From Streptomyces tirandamycinicus (lineage in GTDB: Bacteria; Actinomycetota; Actinomycetes; Streptomycetales; Streptomycetaceae), in contig NZ_CP029188.1 of assembly GCF_003097515.1 (NCBI RefSeq), forward strand, positions 5,157,001 through 5,221,000: a DNA stretch of 64,000 nt, read 5' to 3'. Each line of letters begins with the position of its first letter. Positions within the stretch are counted from its first letter, which is position 1. Shown here one piece after another: positions 23,446 through 36,787 of this stretch. Position numbers and translations under genes: made by a program. The notes beneath the pieces are model-generated. The model did no database searches. It was not told the origin of the DNA and saw nothing but the letters and a program-made list of their open reading frames with translations.

Positions 23446-24183
23446 GTGACCCGGAACCCCGACGACATCAAGCCCAGCCTCCGCAGCGATGTCACCGTCG
23501 AGCTGGTGAAGCACACCGCCGGCGACTCCGACGTGCTGTGGGCGGCCCGGGTCTCCACCGCGGGCGAGCAGTCGCTGGACGAGCTCGCCAAGGACCCGGA
23601 GCGGTCGAAGGGGCTGATCAACTACCTGATGCGGGACCGCCACGGCAGCCCCTTCGAGCACAACTCGATGACCTTCTTCATCAGCGCCCCGATCTTCGTC
23701 TTCCGCGAGTTCATGCGGCACCGCGTCGGCTGGTCCTACAACGAGGAATCCGGCCGGTACCGGGAGCTCCAGCCGGTCTTCTACGTCCCGGACGAGTCGC
23801 GCAGGCTCGTGCAGGAGGGCCGCCCCGGCAAGTACGTGTTCGTGGAGGGCACCCGGGCCCAGCAGGAGCTGACCGGACGGGTGATGGAGGACTCGTACCG
23901 CCAGGCCTACGAGGCCTACCTGGAGATGCTCGACGCGGGCGTGGCCCGCGAGGTCGCCCGCTCGGTGCTGCCGGTCGGCCTCTACTCGTCGATGTACGCG
24001 ACCTGCAACGCCCGCTCGCTGATGCACTTCCTGGGGCTGCGCACCCAGCACGAGATGGCCAAGGTCCCGTCCTTCCCGCAGCGGGAGATCGAGATGGTCG
24101 GCGAGAAGATGGAGCAGCACTGGGCCGGGCTCATGCCGCTGACCCACGCGGCCTTCAACGCCAACGGCCGGGTGGCCCCGTAG
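23446..24183 (+). CDS. thyX: FAD-dependent thymidylate synthase ThyX
   Basis: A 245-residue flavin-dependent enzyme making dTMP from dUMP with methylenetetrahydrofolate and NADPH. The ThyX signature RHRVGWSYNEESGRY (RHRxxxSxNExSxR type, about residues 86-100) is present, and the C-terminal dUMP-binding part is YATCNARSLMHFLGLRTQ. The GTG at 23446 has GGAAGGA 9 nt upstream and gives the usual family length; the ATG at 23404 would add 14 unconserved residues. It lies with dapA and RNase J in a conserved order. Confidence 0.96.
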   Translation: MTRNPDDIKPSLRSDVTVELVKHTAGDSDVLWAARVSTAGEQSLDELAKDPERSKGLINYLMRDRHGSPFEHNSMTFFISAPIFVFREFMRHRVGWSYNEESGRYRELQPVFYVPDESRRLVQEGRPGKYVFVEGTRAQQELTGRVMEDSYRQAYEAYLEMLDAGVAREVARSVLPVGLYSSMYATCNARSLMHFLGLRTQHEMAKVPSFPQREIEMVGEKMEQHWAGLMPLTHAAFNANGRVAP

Positions 24184-24220
24184 AGCACAGATGTACGGTC
24201 AGCCTTCCTCGGTGTCCGTA

Positions 24221-24250
24221 TTGCGGCGTTTCGAGAAGTTCATCTAGGCT
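24221..24250 (+). promoter_or_regulatory. Promoter between thyX and dapA
   Basis: TTGCGG, 18-nt spacer, TAGGCT. It precedes the strong hairpin at 24262-24299, while dapA seems to have its own -10 at 24359. It could make a short RNA or a dapA leader. Confidence 0.5.
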
Positions 24251-24261
24251 GATCAAACGGA

Positions 24262-24299
24262 CCCGGCACTGCTTGAACCCCCGAGCAGGCAGTGCCGGG
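24262..24299 (+). terminator. Terminator-like hairpin between thyX and dapA
   Basis: A perfect 11-bp stem (cccggcactgc / gcagtgccggg) enclosing a 16-nt loop that can form a smaller competing stem (gcttg / cgagc). It ends thyX or a short RNA from the 24221 promoter. Confidence 0.75.
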
Positions 24300-24358
24300 C
24301 TCCACTGGGCAGGGATACGTCACGTCCCCCGAGGGGACCTTCCGCGCAGGGCAGCGAG

Positions 24359-24364
24359 TAGCGT
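24359..24364 (+). promoter_or_regulatory. -10 box of a probable leaderless dapA transcript
   Basis: TAGCGT ends exactly 7 nt before the dapA ATG, which itself lacks a ribosome-binding site. The A of ATG would be the first base of the mRNA. Confidence 0.5.
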
Positions 24365-24371
24365 GTTACCC

Positions 24372-25271
24372 ATGGCACCGATCTCGACTCCGCAGACCCC
24401 CTTCGGGCGGGTCCTCACCGCCATGGTCACGCCGTTCACGGCGGACGGCGCGCTCGACCTCGACGGCGCGCAGCGGCTCGCCACCCACCTGGTGGACGCA
24501 GGCAACGACGGCCTGATCATCAACGGCACCACCGGTGAGTCCCCGACCACCGGCAACGCGGAGAAAGACCAGCTCGTCCGTGCCGTCCTGGAGGCGGTGG
24601 GCGACCGGGCGCACGTGGTCGCCGGGATCGGTACCAACGACACCCGCCACAGCATCGAGCTGGCACGTGCCGCCGAGCGCGCAGGCGCGCACGGCCTGCT
24701 GGCCGTCACGCCGTACTACAACAAGCCCCCGCAGGAGGGCCTGTACCGGCACTTCACGGCCATCGCCGACAGCACCGCGCTCCCGGTGATGCTGTACGAC
24801 ATCCCCGGCCGCAGCGGCGTCCCGATCGACACCGAGACGATCGTGCGCCTCGCGGCCCACCCGCGGATCGTGGCGAACAAGGACGCCAAGGGCGACCTCG
24901 GCCGTGCGAGCTGGGCCATCGCCCGCAGCGGGCTCGCCTGGTACTCGGGCGACGACATGCTGAACCTCCCCCTGCTGTCCGTGGGCGCCATCGGCTTCGT
25001 CTCCGTGGTCGGCCATGTCGTCACCCCGGAGCTCCGTGCCCTGGTCGACGCCTACACCGCGGGTGACGTGCAGAAGGCGACCGAGATCCACCAGAAGCTG
25101 CTTCCGGTCTTCACCGGCATGTTCCGCACCCAGGGCGTCATCACCAGCAAGGCCGCGCTCGCCCTCCAGGGACTGCCCGCGGGCCCGCTCCGGCTTCCGC
25201 TCGTCGAGCTCAGCGAGGCCGAGACCGCCCAGCTGAAGATCGATCTCGCGGCCGGCGGGGTACAGCTGTAA
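24372..25271 (+). CDS. dapA: 4-hydroxy-tetrahydrodipicolinate synthase
   Basis: A 299-residue TIM-barrel aldolase condensing pyruvate with aspartate semialdehyde, the first step of the DAP/lysine branch. Family motifs are visible: GLIINGTTGESPT (residues about 45-57), LLAVTPYYNKPPQEGLYRHF (about 112-131), the catalytic-Tyr strand LYDIPGRSG and the Schiff-base lysine strand IVANKDAKGD (about 170-180). ATG 24372 has no Shine-Dalgarno sequence, but a TAGCGT box stands 7 nt upstream. The gene sits between thyX and RNase J. Confidence 0.96.
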   Translation: MAPISTPQTPFGRVLTAMVTPFTADGALDLDGAQRLATHLVDAGNDGLIINGTTGESPTTGNAEKDQLVRAVLEAVGDRAHVVAGIGTNDTRHSIELARAAERAGAHGLLAVTPYYNKPPQEGLYRHFTAIADSTALPVMLYDIPGRSGVPIDTETIVRLAAHPRIVANKDAKGDLGRASWAIARSGLAWYSGDDMLNLPLLSVGAIGFVSVVGHVVTPELRALVDAYTAGDVQKATEIHQKLLPVFTGMFRTQGVITSKAALALQGLPAGPLRLPLVELSEAETAQLKIDLAAGGVQL

Positions 25272-25345
25272 CCACAGACTTCACAACTGAATACGTTCAA
25301 CTGAATACGAACGACCAGACGACAACAGCAAGTGCACGAATGTCA

Positions 25346-25380
25346 TGCGCGCCACGTGCCCAAGCGGTACGTGGCGCGTG
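25346..25380 (+). promoter_or_regulatory. Strong stem-loop in the RNase J leader
   Basis: cgcgccacgt (25348-25357) pairs with acgtggcgcg (25369-25378). Two G-U pairs extend it outward and about three pairs extend it inward. It ends 16 nt before the TTG start of the RNase J gene. Confidence 0.7.
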
Positions 25381-25396
25381 TAGTGAGGAGAGTCTT

Positions 25397-27082
25397 TTGA
25401 GTCATCCGCATCCCGAACTCGGCGCTCCGCCGAAGCTCCCCAAGGGTGGCCTGCGCGTCACACCGCTCGGCGGTCTCGGTGAGATCGGCCGCAACATGAC
25501 CGTCTTCGAGTACGACGGCCGGCTCCTGATCGTCGACTGCGGCGTCCTCTTCCCCGAGGAGGAGCAGCCCGGCGTCGACCTGATCCTGCCGGACTTCACC
25601 ACCCTGGTGGACCGGCTCGACGACGTCGAGGCCATCGTGCTCACGCACGGCCACGAGGACCACATCGGCGGGGTGCCCTACCTCCTCCGCCTCAAGCCGG
25701 ACATCCCGCTGATCGGCTCCAAGCTGACCCTCGCCCTGATCGAGGCCAAGCTCCAGGAGCACCGCATCCGTCCGTACACCCTGGAAGTCGCGGAGGGGCG
25801 GCGCGAGGACGTCGGTCCCTTCGACTGCGAGTTCGTCGCGGTCAACCACTCCATCCCGGACGCCCTCGCGGTCGCCATCCGCACCCCCGCGGGGCTGGTC
25901 GTGCACACGGGCGACTTCAAGATGGACCAGCTCCCGATGGACGGGCGCCTGACGGACCTGCACGCATTCGCACGTCTGAGCGAGGAGGGCATCGACCTCC
26001 TGCTGTCCGACTCCACGAACGCCGAGGTACCCGGCTTCGTACCGGCCGAGCGGGACATCTCCAACGTACTGCGCGGGGTCTTCGCGAACGCCCGGAAGCG
26101 CATCATCGTCGCCAGCTTCGCCAGCCACATCCACCGGGTGCAGCAGATCCTGGACGCGGCCCACGAGTACGGCCGCAAGGTCGCCTTCGTCGGCCGGTCC
26201 ATGGTCCGCAACATGGGCATCGCCCGCGACCTCGGGTACCTCAGGGTGCCGTCCGGGCTCGTCGTGGACGTCAAGACGCTCGACGACCTGCCCGACGACA
26301 AGGTCGTGCTGATCTGCACCGGATCCCAGGGCGAGCCGATGGCGGCGCTGTCCCGGATGGCCAACCGGGACCACCAGATCCGGATCGTGCAGGGCGACAC
26401 GGTGATCCTCGCGTCGTCGCTGATCCCGGGCAACGAGAACGCGGTCTACCGCGTGATCAACGGGCTCAGCCGCTGGGGCGCGAACGTCGTCCACAAGGGC
26501 AACGCCAAGGTCCACGTCTCGGGCCACGCCTCGGCCGGCGAGCTGCTGTACTTCTACAACATCTGCAAGCCGAGGAACCTGATGCCGGTCCACGGCGAGT
26601 GGCGCCACCTCCGCGCCAACGCCGAGCTCGGAGCGCTGACGGGTATCCCCAAGGACCACATCGTGATCGCCGAGGACGGGGTGGTCGTCGACCTGGTCGA
26701 CGGCAGGGCCAGGATCAGCGGCAAGGTCCAGGCCGGGTACGTCTACGTGGACGGTCTCTCCGTCGGCGATGTCACCGAGGCCTCGCTGAAGGACCGCCGC
26801 ATCCTCGGAGAGGAAGGCATCATCTCGGTCTTCGTCGTGGTCGACTCCACGACCGGGAAGATCGTGGGCGGGCCGCACATCCACTCGCGTGGATCCGGAA
26901 TCGACGACGGGGCCTTCGACGCGGTGATCCCCAGGATCGAGGAAGCCGTCCAGAAGTCCGCCGCCGACGGAGTCGCCGAGCCCCACCAGCTCCAGCAGCT
27001 CATCCGCCGCACGATCGGCAAGTGGATCTCCGACACCTACCGTCGCCGACCGATGATCCTGCCGGTGGTCGTGGAGGTCTGA
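25397..27082 (+). CDS. rnj: Ribonuclease J
   Basis: A 561-residue metallo-beta-lactamase/beta-CASP nuclease, the usual Streptomyces length. The metal site H84-G-H86-E-D88-H89 is intact, with further ligands in VVHTGDFK (Asp) and the beta-CASP block FASHIHRVQQIL. MPVHGEWRHL lies near the end of the catalytic core, and a C-terminal domain follows. It acts as 5'-3' exonuclease and endonuclease in mRNA decay and rRNA maturation. The rare TTG start at 25397 is preceded by GAGGAG, and a long hairpin stands in the leader. A 15-bp terminator follows the stop. Confidence 0.95.
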   Translation: MSHPHPELGAPPKLPKGGLRVTPLGGLGEIGRNMTVFEYDGRLLIVDCGVLFPEEEQPGVDLILPDFTTLVDRLDDVEAIVLTHGHEDHIGGVPYLLRLKPDIPLIGSKLTLALIEAKLQEHRIRPYTLEVAEGRREDVGPFDCEFVAVNHSIPDALAVAIRTPAGLVVHTGDFKMDQLPMDGRLTDLHAFARLSEEGIDLLLSDSTNAEVPGFVPAERDISNVLRGVFANARKRIIVASFASHIHRVQQILDAAHEYGRKVAFVGRSMVRNMGIARDLGYLRVPSGLVVDVKTLDDLPDDKVVLICTGSQGEPMAALSRMANRDHQIRIVQGDTVILASSLIPGNENAVYRVINGLSRWGANVVHKGNAKVHVSGHASAGELLYFYNICKPRNLMPVHGEWRHLRANAELGALTGIPKDHIVIAEDGVVVDLVDGRARISGKVQAGYVYVDGLSVGDVTEASLKDRRILGEEGIISVFVVVDSTTGKIVGGPHIHSRGSGIDDGAFDAVIPRIEEAVQKSAADGVAEPHQLQQLIRRTIGKWISDTYRRRPMILPVVVEV

Positions 27083-27101
27083 CGGTTCGTCGGCCGCGCT
27101 G

Positions 27102-27143
27102 GGAGCGGGGCGGCCCTCGATTTGCATCGGGCCGCCCCGCTCC
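27102..27143 (+). terminator. Terminator after RNase J gene
   Basis: A perfect 15-bp inverted repeat, 27102-27116 with 27129-27143 (arm ggagcggggcggccc), with a 12-nt loop. It insulates rnj from the rRNA-type promoters that follow. Confidence 0.85.
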
Positions 27144-27224
27144 AGTACGTTGGCGTCTCCGCCCGAGGGAAACCCGATGCGCCGGTGTGCGCTCGAAAGG
27201 CTTCCAGAACGGCGCGGAAATCCG

Positions 27225-27547
27225 ACTCGGAATCTCTGATAAAGTCGGAACCGCCGAAAGGCAGCCGAAAGGCGAAAGGCCCTCCAACGGCCACTGGAAA
27301 TGGATTCCGAACCGGGAACGGAACGGAAAACGGATCTGGTAGGGTTGGAAACACCGAAGGGAAGCGCCCGGAGGAAAGCCTCAGAGAGTGTTCTGTGGGT
27401 GAGTACGAAGGAAGCGTCCGTTCCTTGAGAACTCAACAGCGTGCCAAAAGTCAACGCCAGATATGTTGATAACCCCGTCCATCCGGATCATTTTCGGTTC
27501 GGTTGGTCGTGGTTCCTTTGAATAACACAGCGAGGACGCTGTATAGA
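27225..27547 (+). promoter_or_regulatory. rRNA-operon promoter and leader region without 16S/23S
   Basis: The sequence has the hallmarks of the region upstream of Streptomyces 16S genes. There are two promoter-like boxes (TAAAGT at 27240-27245 in TCTGATAAAGTCGG; TAGGGT at 27350-27355), then ACACCGAAGGGAAGCGCCC, GGAAGCGTCCGTTCCTTGAG, AACTCAACAGCGTGCCAAAA and TCAACGCCAGATATGTTGAT. Instead of 16S, it passes in about 50 nt into sequence resembling a 23S-5S spacer (TTGAATAACACAGCGAGGAC) and then 5S. Assignment is from recall of rrn leaders. Confidence 0.75.
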
Positions 27548-27667
27548 GTTTCGGTGGTCATAGCGTTAGGGAAACGCCCGGTTACATTCCGAACCCGGAA
27601 GCTAAGCCTTTCAGCGCCGATGGTACTGCAGGGGGGACCCTGTGGGAGAGTAGGACGCCGCCGAACA
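27548..27667 (+). rRNA. rrf: 5S ribosomal RNA (not linked to 16S/23S)
   Basis: A 120-nt sequence with the complete 5S pattern. The terminal stem is ttcggtgg with ccgccgaa. Loop A to stem III contains CGCCCGGTTACATTCCGAAC and CCGGAAGCTAAGCC, the helix IV/V region contains GATGGTACTGCAGGGGGGAC, and GGGAGAGTAGGACGCCGCC follows. It matches Streptomyces 5S closely and shows no obvious damage. No 16S or 23S lies upstream. Boundaries are good to about 2 nt. Confidence 0.95.
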
Positions 27668-27674
27668 ATCATTG

Positions 27675-27717
27675 GGCCTCAACCCCCGAGTGGAAACTCG
27701 GGGGTTGAGGCCTTTTT
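27675..27717 (+). terminator. Intrinsic terminator after 5S rRNA
   Basis: A perfect 17-bp stem (27675-27691 with 27696-27712), GGAA tetraloop, then TTTTT. This is the strongest canonical terminator in the window. Confidence 0.95.
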
Positions 27718-27893
27718 GCGTTGCCGAACCGCTTCTCTGTACGGCACGGGGAGCCCCTTCCGGCCGGCCATGTGAGGAGCAGCTCATCGCTGACGCGGAC
27801 TCAGAGAGACGTCCCCGGCCTGATTAGGAGCACACGTCAGCTCGGGGTATGCTTCATTCCGTTGCCGAGCGGAAGCCCGCGATGAGGCAACAG

Positions 27894-27966
27894 GCCCCTA
27901 TAGCTCAGTCGGTAGAGCGTCTCCATGGTAAGGAGAAGGTCAACGGTTCGATTCCGTTTGGGGGCT
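27894..27966 (+). tRNA. tRNA-Thr (anticodon GGT)
   Basis: A full cloverleaf of 73 nt. The acceptor GCCCCTA pairs with TGGGGGC (one T-G pair), the D-arm is GCTC/GAGC, the anticodon stem TCTCC/GGAGA has loop ATGGTAA with anticodon GGT, and the T-arm AACGG/CCGTT has loop TTCGATT. CCA is not encoded. It reads ACC and, with the modified wobble, ACU. Confidence 0.97.
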
Positions 27967-27973
27967 CCGAACG

Positions 27974-28011
27974 GAAACTGGCCCCCCGCCCGGAGGCGGG
28001 GGGCCAGTTTC
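27974..28011. terminator. Bidirectional terminator of tRNA-Thr and osaC
   Basis: A perfect 17-bp inverted repeat (27974-27990 with 27995-28011), CGGA loop. It lies 7 bp after the tRNA and 47 bp beyond the osaC stop on the other strand. Confidence 0.88.
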
Positions 28012-28058
28012 GTGTGTGCGTGGTCTCGTCCGTTGAAGGCGGTTCCCTTCACGTCCCG

Positions 28059-30713
28059 TCAGGTGCCGTGCGGCTCCGGGACGCGCATCGCGAGGATCGC
28101 CATGTCGTCCGAGGCCGGCTCGGCCGCGAAACGCTCGACCGCGCGCAGCACCCGTGCCGCGACCGCCCCGGCCGTCAGGCCCGTGCACGTCGTCAGCACA
28201 TCGGTCAGACCGTCGTCCCCCAGCATGCGGGTGCCCTCACGGCGTTCCGTCACGCCGTCGGTGACACAGAGGAGCACGTCGCCCGGATCGAGCGTGACGG
28301 TCTGCTCGTACAGTTCCAGATCCTCCATCACCCCCAGCAGCGGCTGGGGCTCCGCCGCGGGCTCCACGGAGCCGTCCTGCCGCAGCCGCAGCGGTAGCGG
28401 GTGTCCGGCGCAGACCACCTTCAGGAGCGCCGAGCCGTCCTCCTGGGGCCAGAGCTCGCCGTACAGCAGGGTGAGGAAGCGGCTACGGGACCCCTCGTCG
28501 AGGATGGCCGCGTTGAGGCGCTCCAGCACCGCCGGACCGCCGAAGCCCTCCCGGGCGAGCAGGCGCAGGGCGTGGCGGGCGAGGCCGGTGACCGCGGCCG
28601 CCTCCGGGCCCGTGCCGCAGACGTCGCCGATGGCGAATCCGTACGCCCCGTCGCGGATCGGGAAGAGGTCGTAGAAGTCCCCGCCGACCTCGTTGCCCTC
28701 GCCGGCCGCGCGGTAGATGACCTCCACCTCCACGCCCGGTACCTGCGGCAGGCCCGGCGGCAGCAGGCTGCGCTGCAGCGACTGGCTGATGGCCGTGCGC
28801 TCGGAGTAGAGCCTGGCGTTGTCCAGGGCGAGGGCGGCCCGGCGGGACAGGTCCTCGGCCAGTTCCAGGATCTCCTGGCGGAAATGGTCGTCGGACGGCT
28901 TGCCCAGCGTCAGCATGCCGATGACGCGGTTCCGGGCGACGAGGGGAAGGACCACGGTCTCGCCGCCGACCGCGGAGGCCGTGGCCAGGGTCGTGCCGAT
29001 CCCGGACGACAGATGGGTGGCGCCGAGGCCGAGTTCACGCATGGACGTGCGCAGAGCGGCCTGGTGCGCCGCGTGGGCCGGGGCGGTCCACACGCGGGCG
29101 CCGGGCGTCGGAACGGGGTCCGGCGGGTCGATTTTGGAGAGCAGTGCCTTGAGGCCGTCGATGCGGTCCTCGTCCTCGTGCAGGACGTACGAGAGGTACG
29201 GCTCGGAGGACTGGTCGGAGATCGTGTAGACGGCGCACCAGGTGGCGAGCGTCGGCACCGTCATCTGCGCCATGAGAGCCAGCGTCTGGTCGCGGTCCAG
29301 CGTGCCCGCCAGCAGGTCCGAGGCCTCGACGAGGAAGCTGAGGGAGCCCCGGCGCAGACGCTCCAGTTCGCCCAGACGTGCGGACTCGACGGCGAGCGCG
29401 ATGCGGTCGGCGGCGAACTGCAGGCGCAGCGCCTCCTCGTTGGAGTAGCGGCCGGAGGCCTCGGCGGCGACGCCGAGGGAGCCGGTGAGCCTGCCCTCGA
29501 CCTTCAGCGGGACGGTGACGACGGAACGCATGCCGGTGCCGCCGAGGAGCGGGACGGCTCCGGGGACCGAGGTGAGGTCCTCGTGGACGGCGGGCATGCG
29601 GGCCGAGCCGTACCGGCCCGTCCCCGCCTCGACCGGGACACGGGCGAAGCGCTGGCGGGCCGAGGGGAGCCCGGTGGTGGCCCGTACCTCGAGTTCCGTC
29701 TCGTCGTCGGTGGCCAGGAGAAGGAACGCCGCGTCTCCGTCGAGCATGTCGCGGGCGCGTTCGACCGTGCGCTGGAGGAGGCCGTCGAGGTCGTCCGGCG
29801 CCGGGGAGCCGATGAAGACCTCGAAGGGATCGGCGCTGCGGTGGTCGTGGCCGGCGCCGTCGGCCGCGGGGGCACGCGTCGGCGTCTGGAGCACGGCCCG
29901 CTCGTAGTCGCGCACCAGCAGGCAGACGGTGGACGCCTCGCCCTGGGTGTCGCGCACGCGGAGGTGGGAGGCGTAGACGGGGACCACCCGGCCGTCCGTG
30001 CCGCGGATGCCGTAGCTGCCCTCCCAGCGGGAGAGCTGCAGCGCCTCGGCGAGGCCGGTGCCGATGCCGGGCGTGTGCGGCCAGGCGGCGAGGTCGCCGA
30101 GCGGTTTGCCGATCACCTGGTCCGCCGGGTACCCGAAGAGGTGCTCGGCGTCGTCGTTCCAGGAGCCCACGGCACCGTTGCGGTCGATCTGGACGACGGC
30201 GACGCGGACGCGCTCGTCGGCGACCGGGAGGAGGTCGACCGGGAGGACCGGACCCGCCGAGCGGGTTCCCACGGTGCGCTGCGGAAGGTCGAGTTGGAAC
30301 CAGACGTGCTTGCGGGTCGGCGTGTACTCGACGCCCCATCGGGAGGCGAGGGCGGCGCAGAGCAGCAGTCCGCGTCCGTTCTCCCGGTCGGGATGGGCGA
30401 CGGCCCTGCTGCCGCCCTGCATGGGGATCTCGCGTTCCGGATAGCGGTCGGCGACCTCGACCCGTACGCCTTCCGCGGTGCGCAGGCAGAGCACGTCCGC
30501 GGCGGTACCGGCGTGGATCACCGCGTTGGTGACGAGTTCACTGGTGAGGACGACGGCGTCGTCGACGACGTCGGAGTGCCCCCAGCCCTGGAGGGTGTCG
30601 CGGACGAACGCGCGCGCCGTGGCCACCGACCGCCCGACCGGATCGAAGCTGGCAGCCGCCCGTGCGGTGATCTCGGAACTCCTCGTACGCGTCTCGACGC
30701 CCGGCTCGGCCAT
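28059..30713 (-). CDS. osaC: OsaC-like multidomain regulator (anti-sigma kinase, PAS, GAF, PP2C phosphatase)
   Basis: An 884-residue soluble protein. Residues about 20-150 form an RsbW-type HATPase (SELVTNAVIHAG N-box; ENGRGLLLC G-box). About 165-285 form a PAS domain (SWNDDAEHLFGYPADQVIGK), and about 300-640 hold two GAF-like domains. About 660-880 is a SpoIIE/PP2C phosphatase (EVGGDFYDLFPI; FAIGDVCGTGPEAA; SDDMAILAMRV). It fuses the kinase and phosphatase arms of partner-switching sigma-factor control. In S. coelicolor OsaC helps return from osmotic stress and interacts with SigB. It is divergent from osaA. The symbol rests on architecture plus gene order. Confidence 0.88.
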   Translation of the reverse strand: MAEPGVETRTRSSEITARAAASFDPVGRSVATARAFVRDTLQGWGHSDVVDDAVVLTSELVTNAVIHAGTAADVLCLRTAEGVRVEVADRYPEREIPMQGGSRAVAHPDRENGRGLLLCAALASRWGVEYTPTRKHVWFQLDLPQRTVGTRSAGPVLPVDLLPVADERVRVAVVQIDRNGAVGSWNDDAEHLFGYPADQVIGKPLGDLAAWPHTPGIGTGLAEALQLSRWEGSYGIRGTDGRVVPVYASHLRVRDTQGEASTVCLLVRDYERAVLQTPTRAPAADGAGHDHRSADPFEVFIGSPAPDDLDGLLQRTVERARDMLDGDAAFLLLATDDETELEVRATTGLPSARQRFARVPVEAGTGRYGSARMPAVHEDLTSVPGAVPLLGGTGMRSVVTVPLKVEGRLTGSLGVAAEASGRYSNEEALRLQFAADRIALAVESARLGELERLRRGSLSFLVEASDLLAGTLDRDQTLALMAQMTVPTLATWCAVYTISDQSSEPYLSYVLHEDEDRIDGLKALLSKIDPPDPVPTPGARVWTAPAHAAHQAALRTSMRELGLGATHLSSGIGTTLATASAVGGETVVLPLVARNRVIGMLTLGKPSDDHFRQEILELAEDLSRRAALALDNARLYSERTAISQSLQRSLLPPGLPQVPGVEVEVIYRAAGEGNEVGGDFYDLFPIRDGAYGFAIGDVCGTGPEAAAVTGLARHALRLLAREGFGGPAVLERLNAAILDEGSRSRFLTLLYGELWPQEDGSALLKVVCAGHPLPLRLRQDGSVEPAAEPQPLLGVMEDLELYEQTVTLDPGDVLLCVTDGVTERREGTRMLGDDGLTDVLTTCTGLTAGAVAARVLRAVERFAAEPASDDMAILAMRVPEPHGT

Positions 30714-30985
30714 GGTCGATGTCCGCCCCTCCCGGTGCCCGGTCTGGTAGTCCTTGCGCCATGCCGCCCCCCGCCGGGCGACCGGGGCGGTTGGACAGCC
30801 GGATGCCAGGTTACTTACCTTCGCTGTCCGAGCGGATGCCGGTCACCGCCGTTTCCGCCTTACAGGGGTGGGGACGCTATGCGAAGCTGCCGAACTGTTA
30901 TGGCCTGGTTCGGCCGCGGTGAAACACTGGGCAAGCTTCCTGAGACAGCCCGAGCAATACGGTCAACCCCTGCGGGAGGGACACG
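30714..30985. promoter_or_regulatory. Divergent osaC-osaA promoter region
   Basis: 272 bp between two divergent starts. It must hold promoters for both, but no convincing -35/-10 pair or SigB-type box (GnnTn14-16GGGTAC) could be placed by eye. Confidence 0.4.
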
Positions 30986-36481
<5,496 letters not shown>

Positions 36482-36787
36482 CGGGGGTTGCCCGCCCGCG
36501 CATCACAGTCTGATTGCGGACCGTACGGATTCTCATGGATCGCTGACTGACTGTGCCCGAAGGCGTGTGGGGAGGTGGGATCCGGGGAACCTTCTCGTCT
36601 CCCACCGCGTTTCTGCTACGTGCACAGTGACATCGCGGTGACAGGGTGTGGCGACGGGCGGGGTGCGGCTACCATGACCGGCACAAGGACGGGCGGCGCA
36701 AGGGAGTCGTCCCTCGGGGCGGTGCCCGGTGTCTCCTCCGGCTCATCGAGCTGGGGAGACCCCAAGCCGGGGCGAGGAGGGCGAGGC
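36482..36787. other. Intergenic region osaA-osaB
   Basis: 306 bp with no gene of its own. osaB could begin earlier at ATG 36674 in the same frame, adding 38 Gly/Ser-rich residues. No clear promoter or terminator hairpin is visible. Confidence 0.4.

Noticed and set aside
27083..27547. Small ORFs in the rRNA leader region
   Set aside because: They overlap promoter and leader sequence of rrn type, have poor codon bias and no ribosome-binding site.
30714..30985. SigB-type promoter in the osaC-osaA gap
   Set aside because: GGGTGG-like and GTTT-like words exist, but the spacing does not fit GnnTn14-16GGGTAC.
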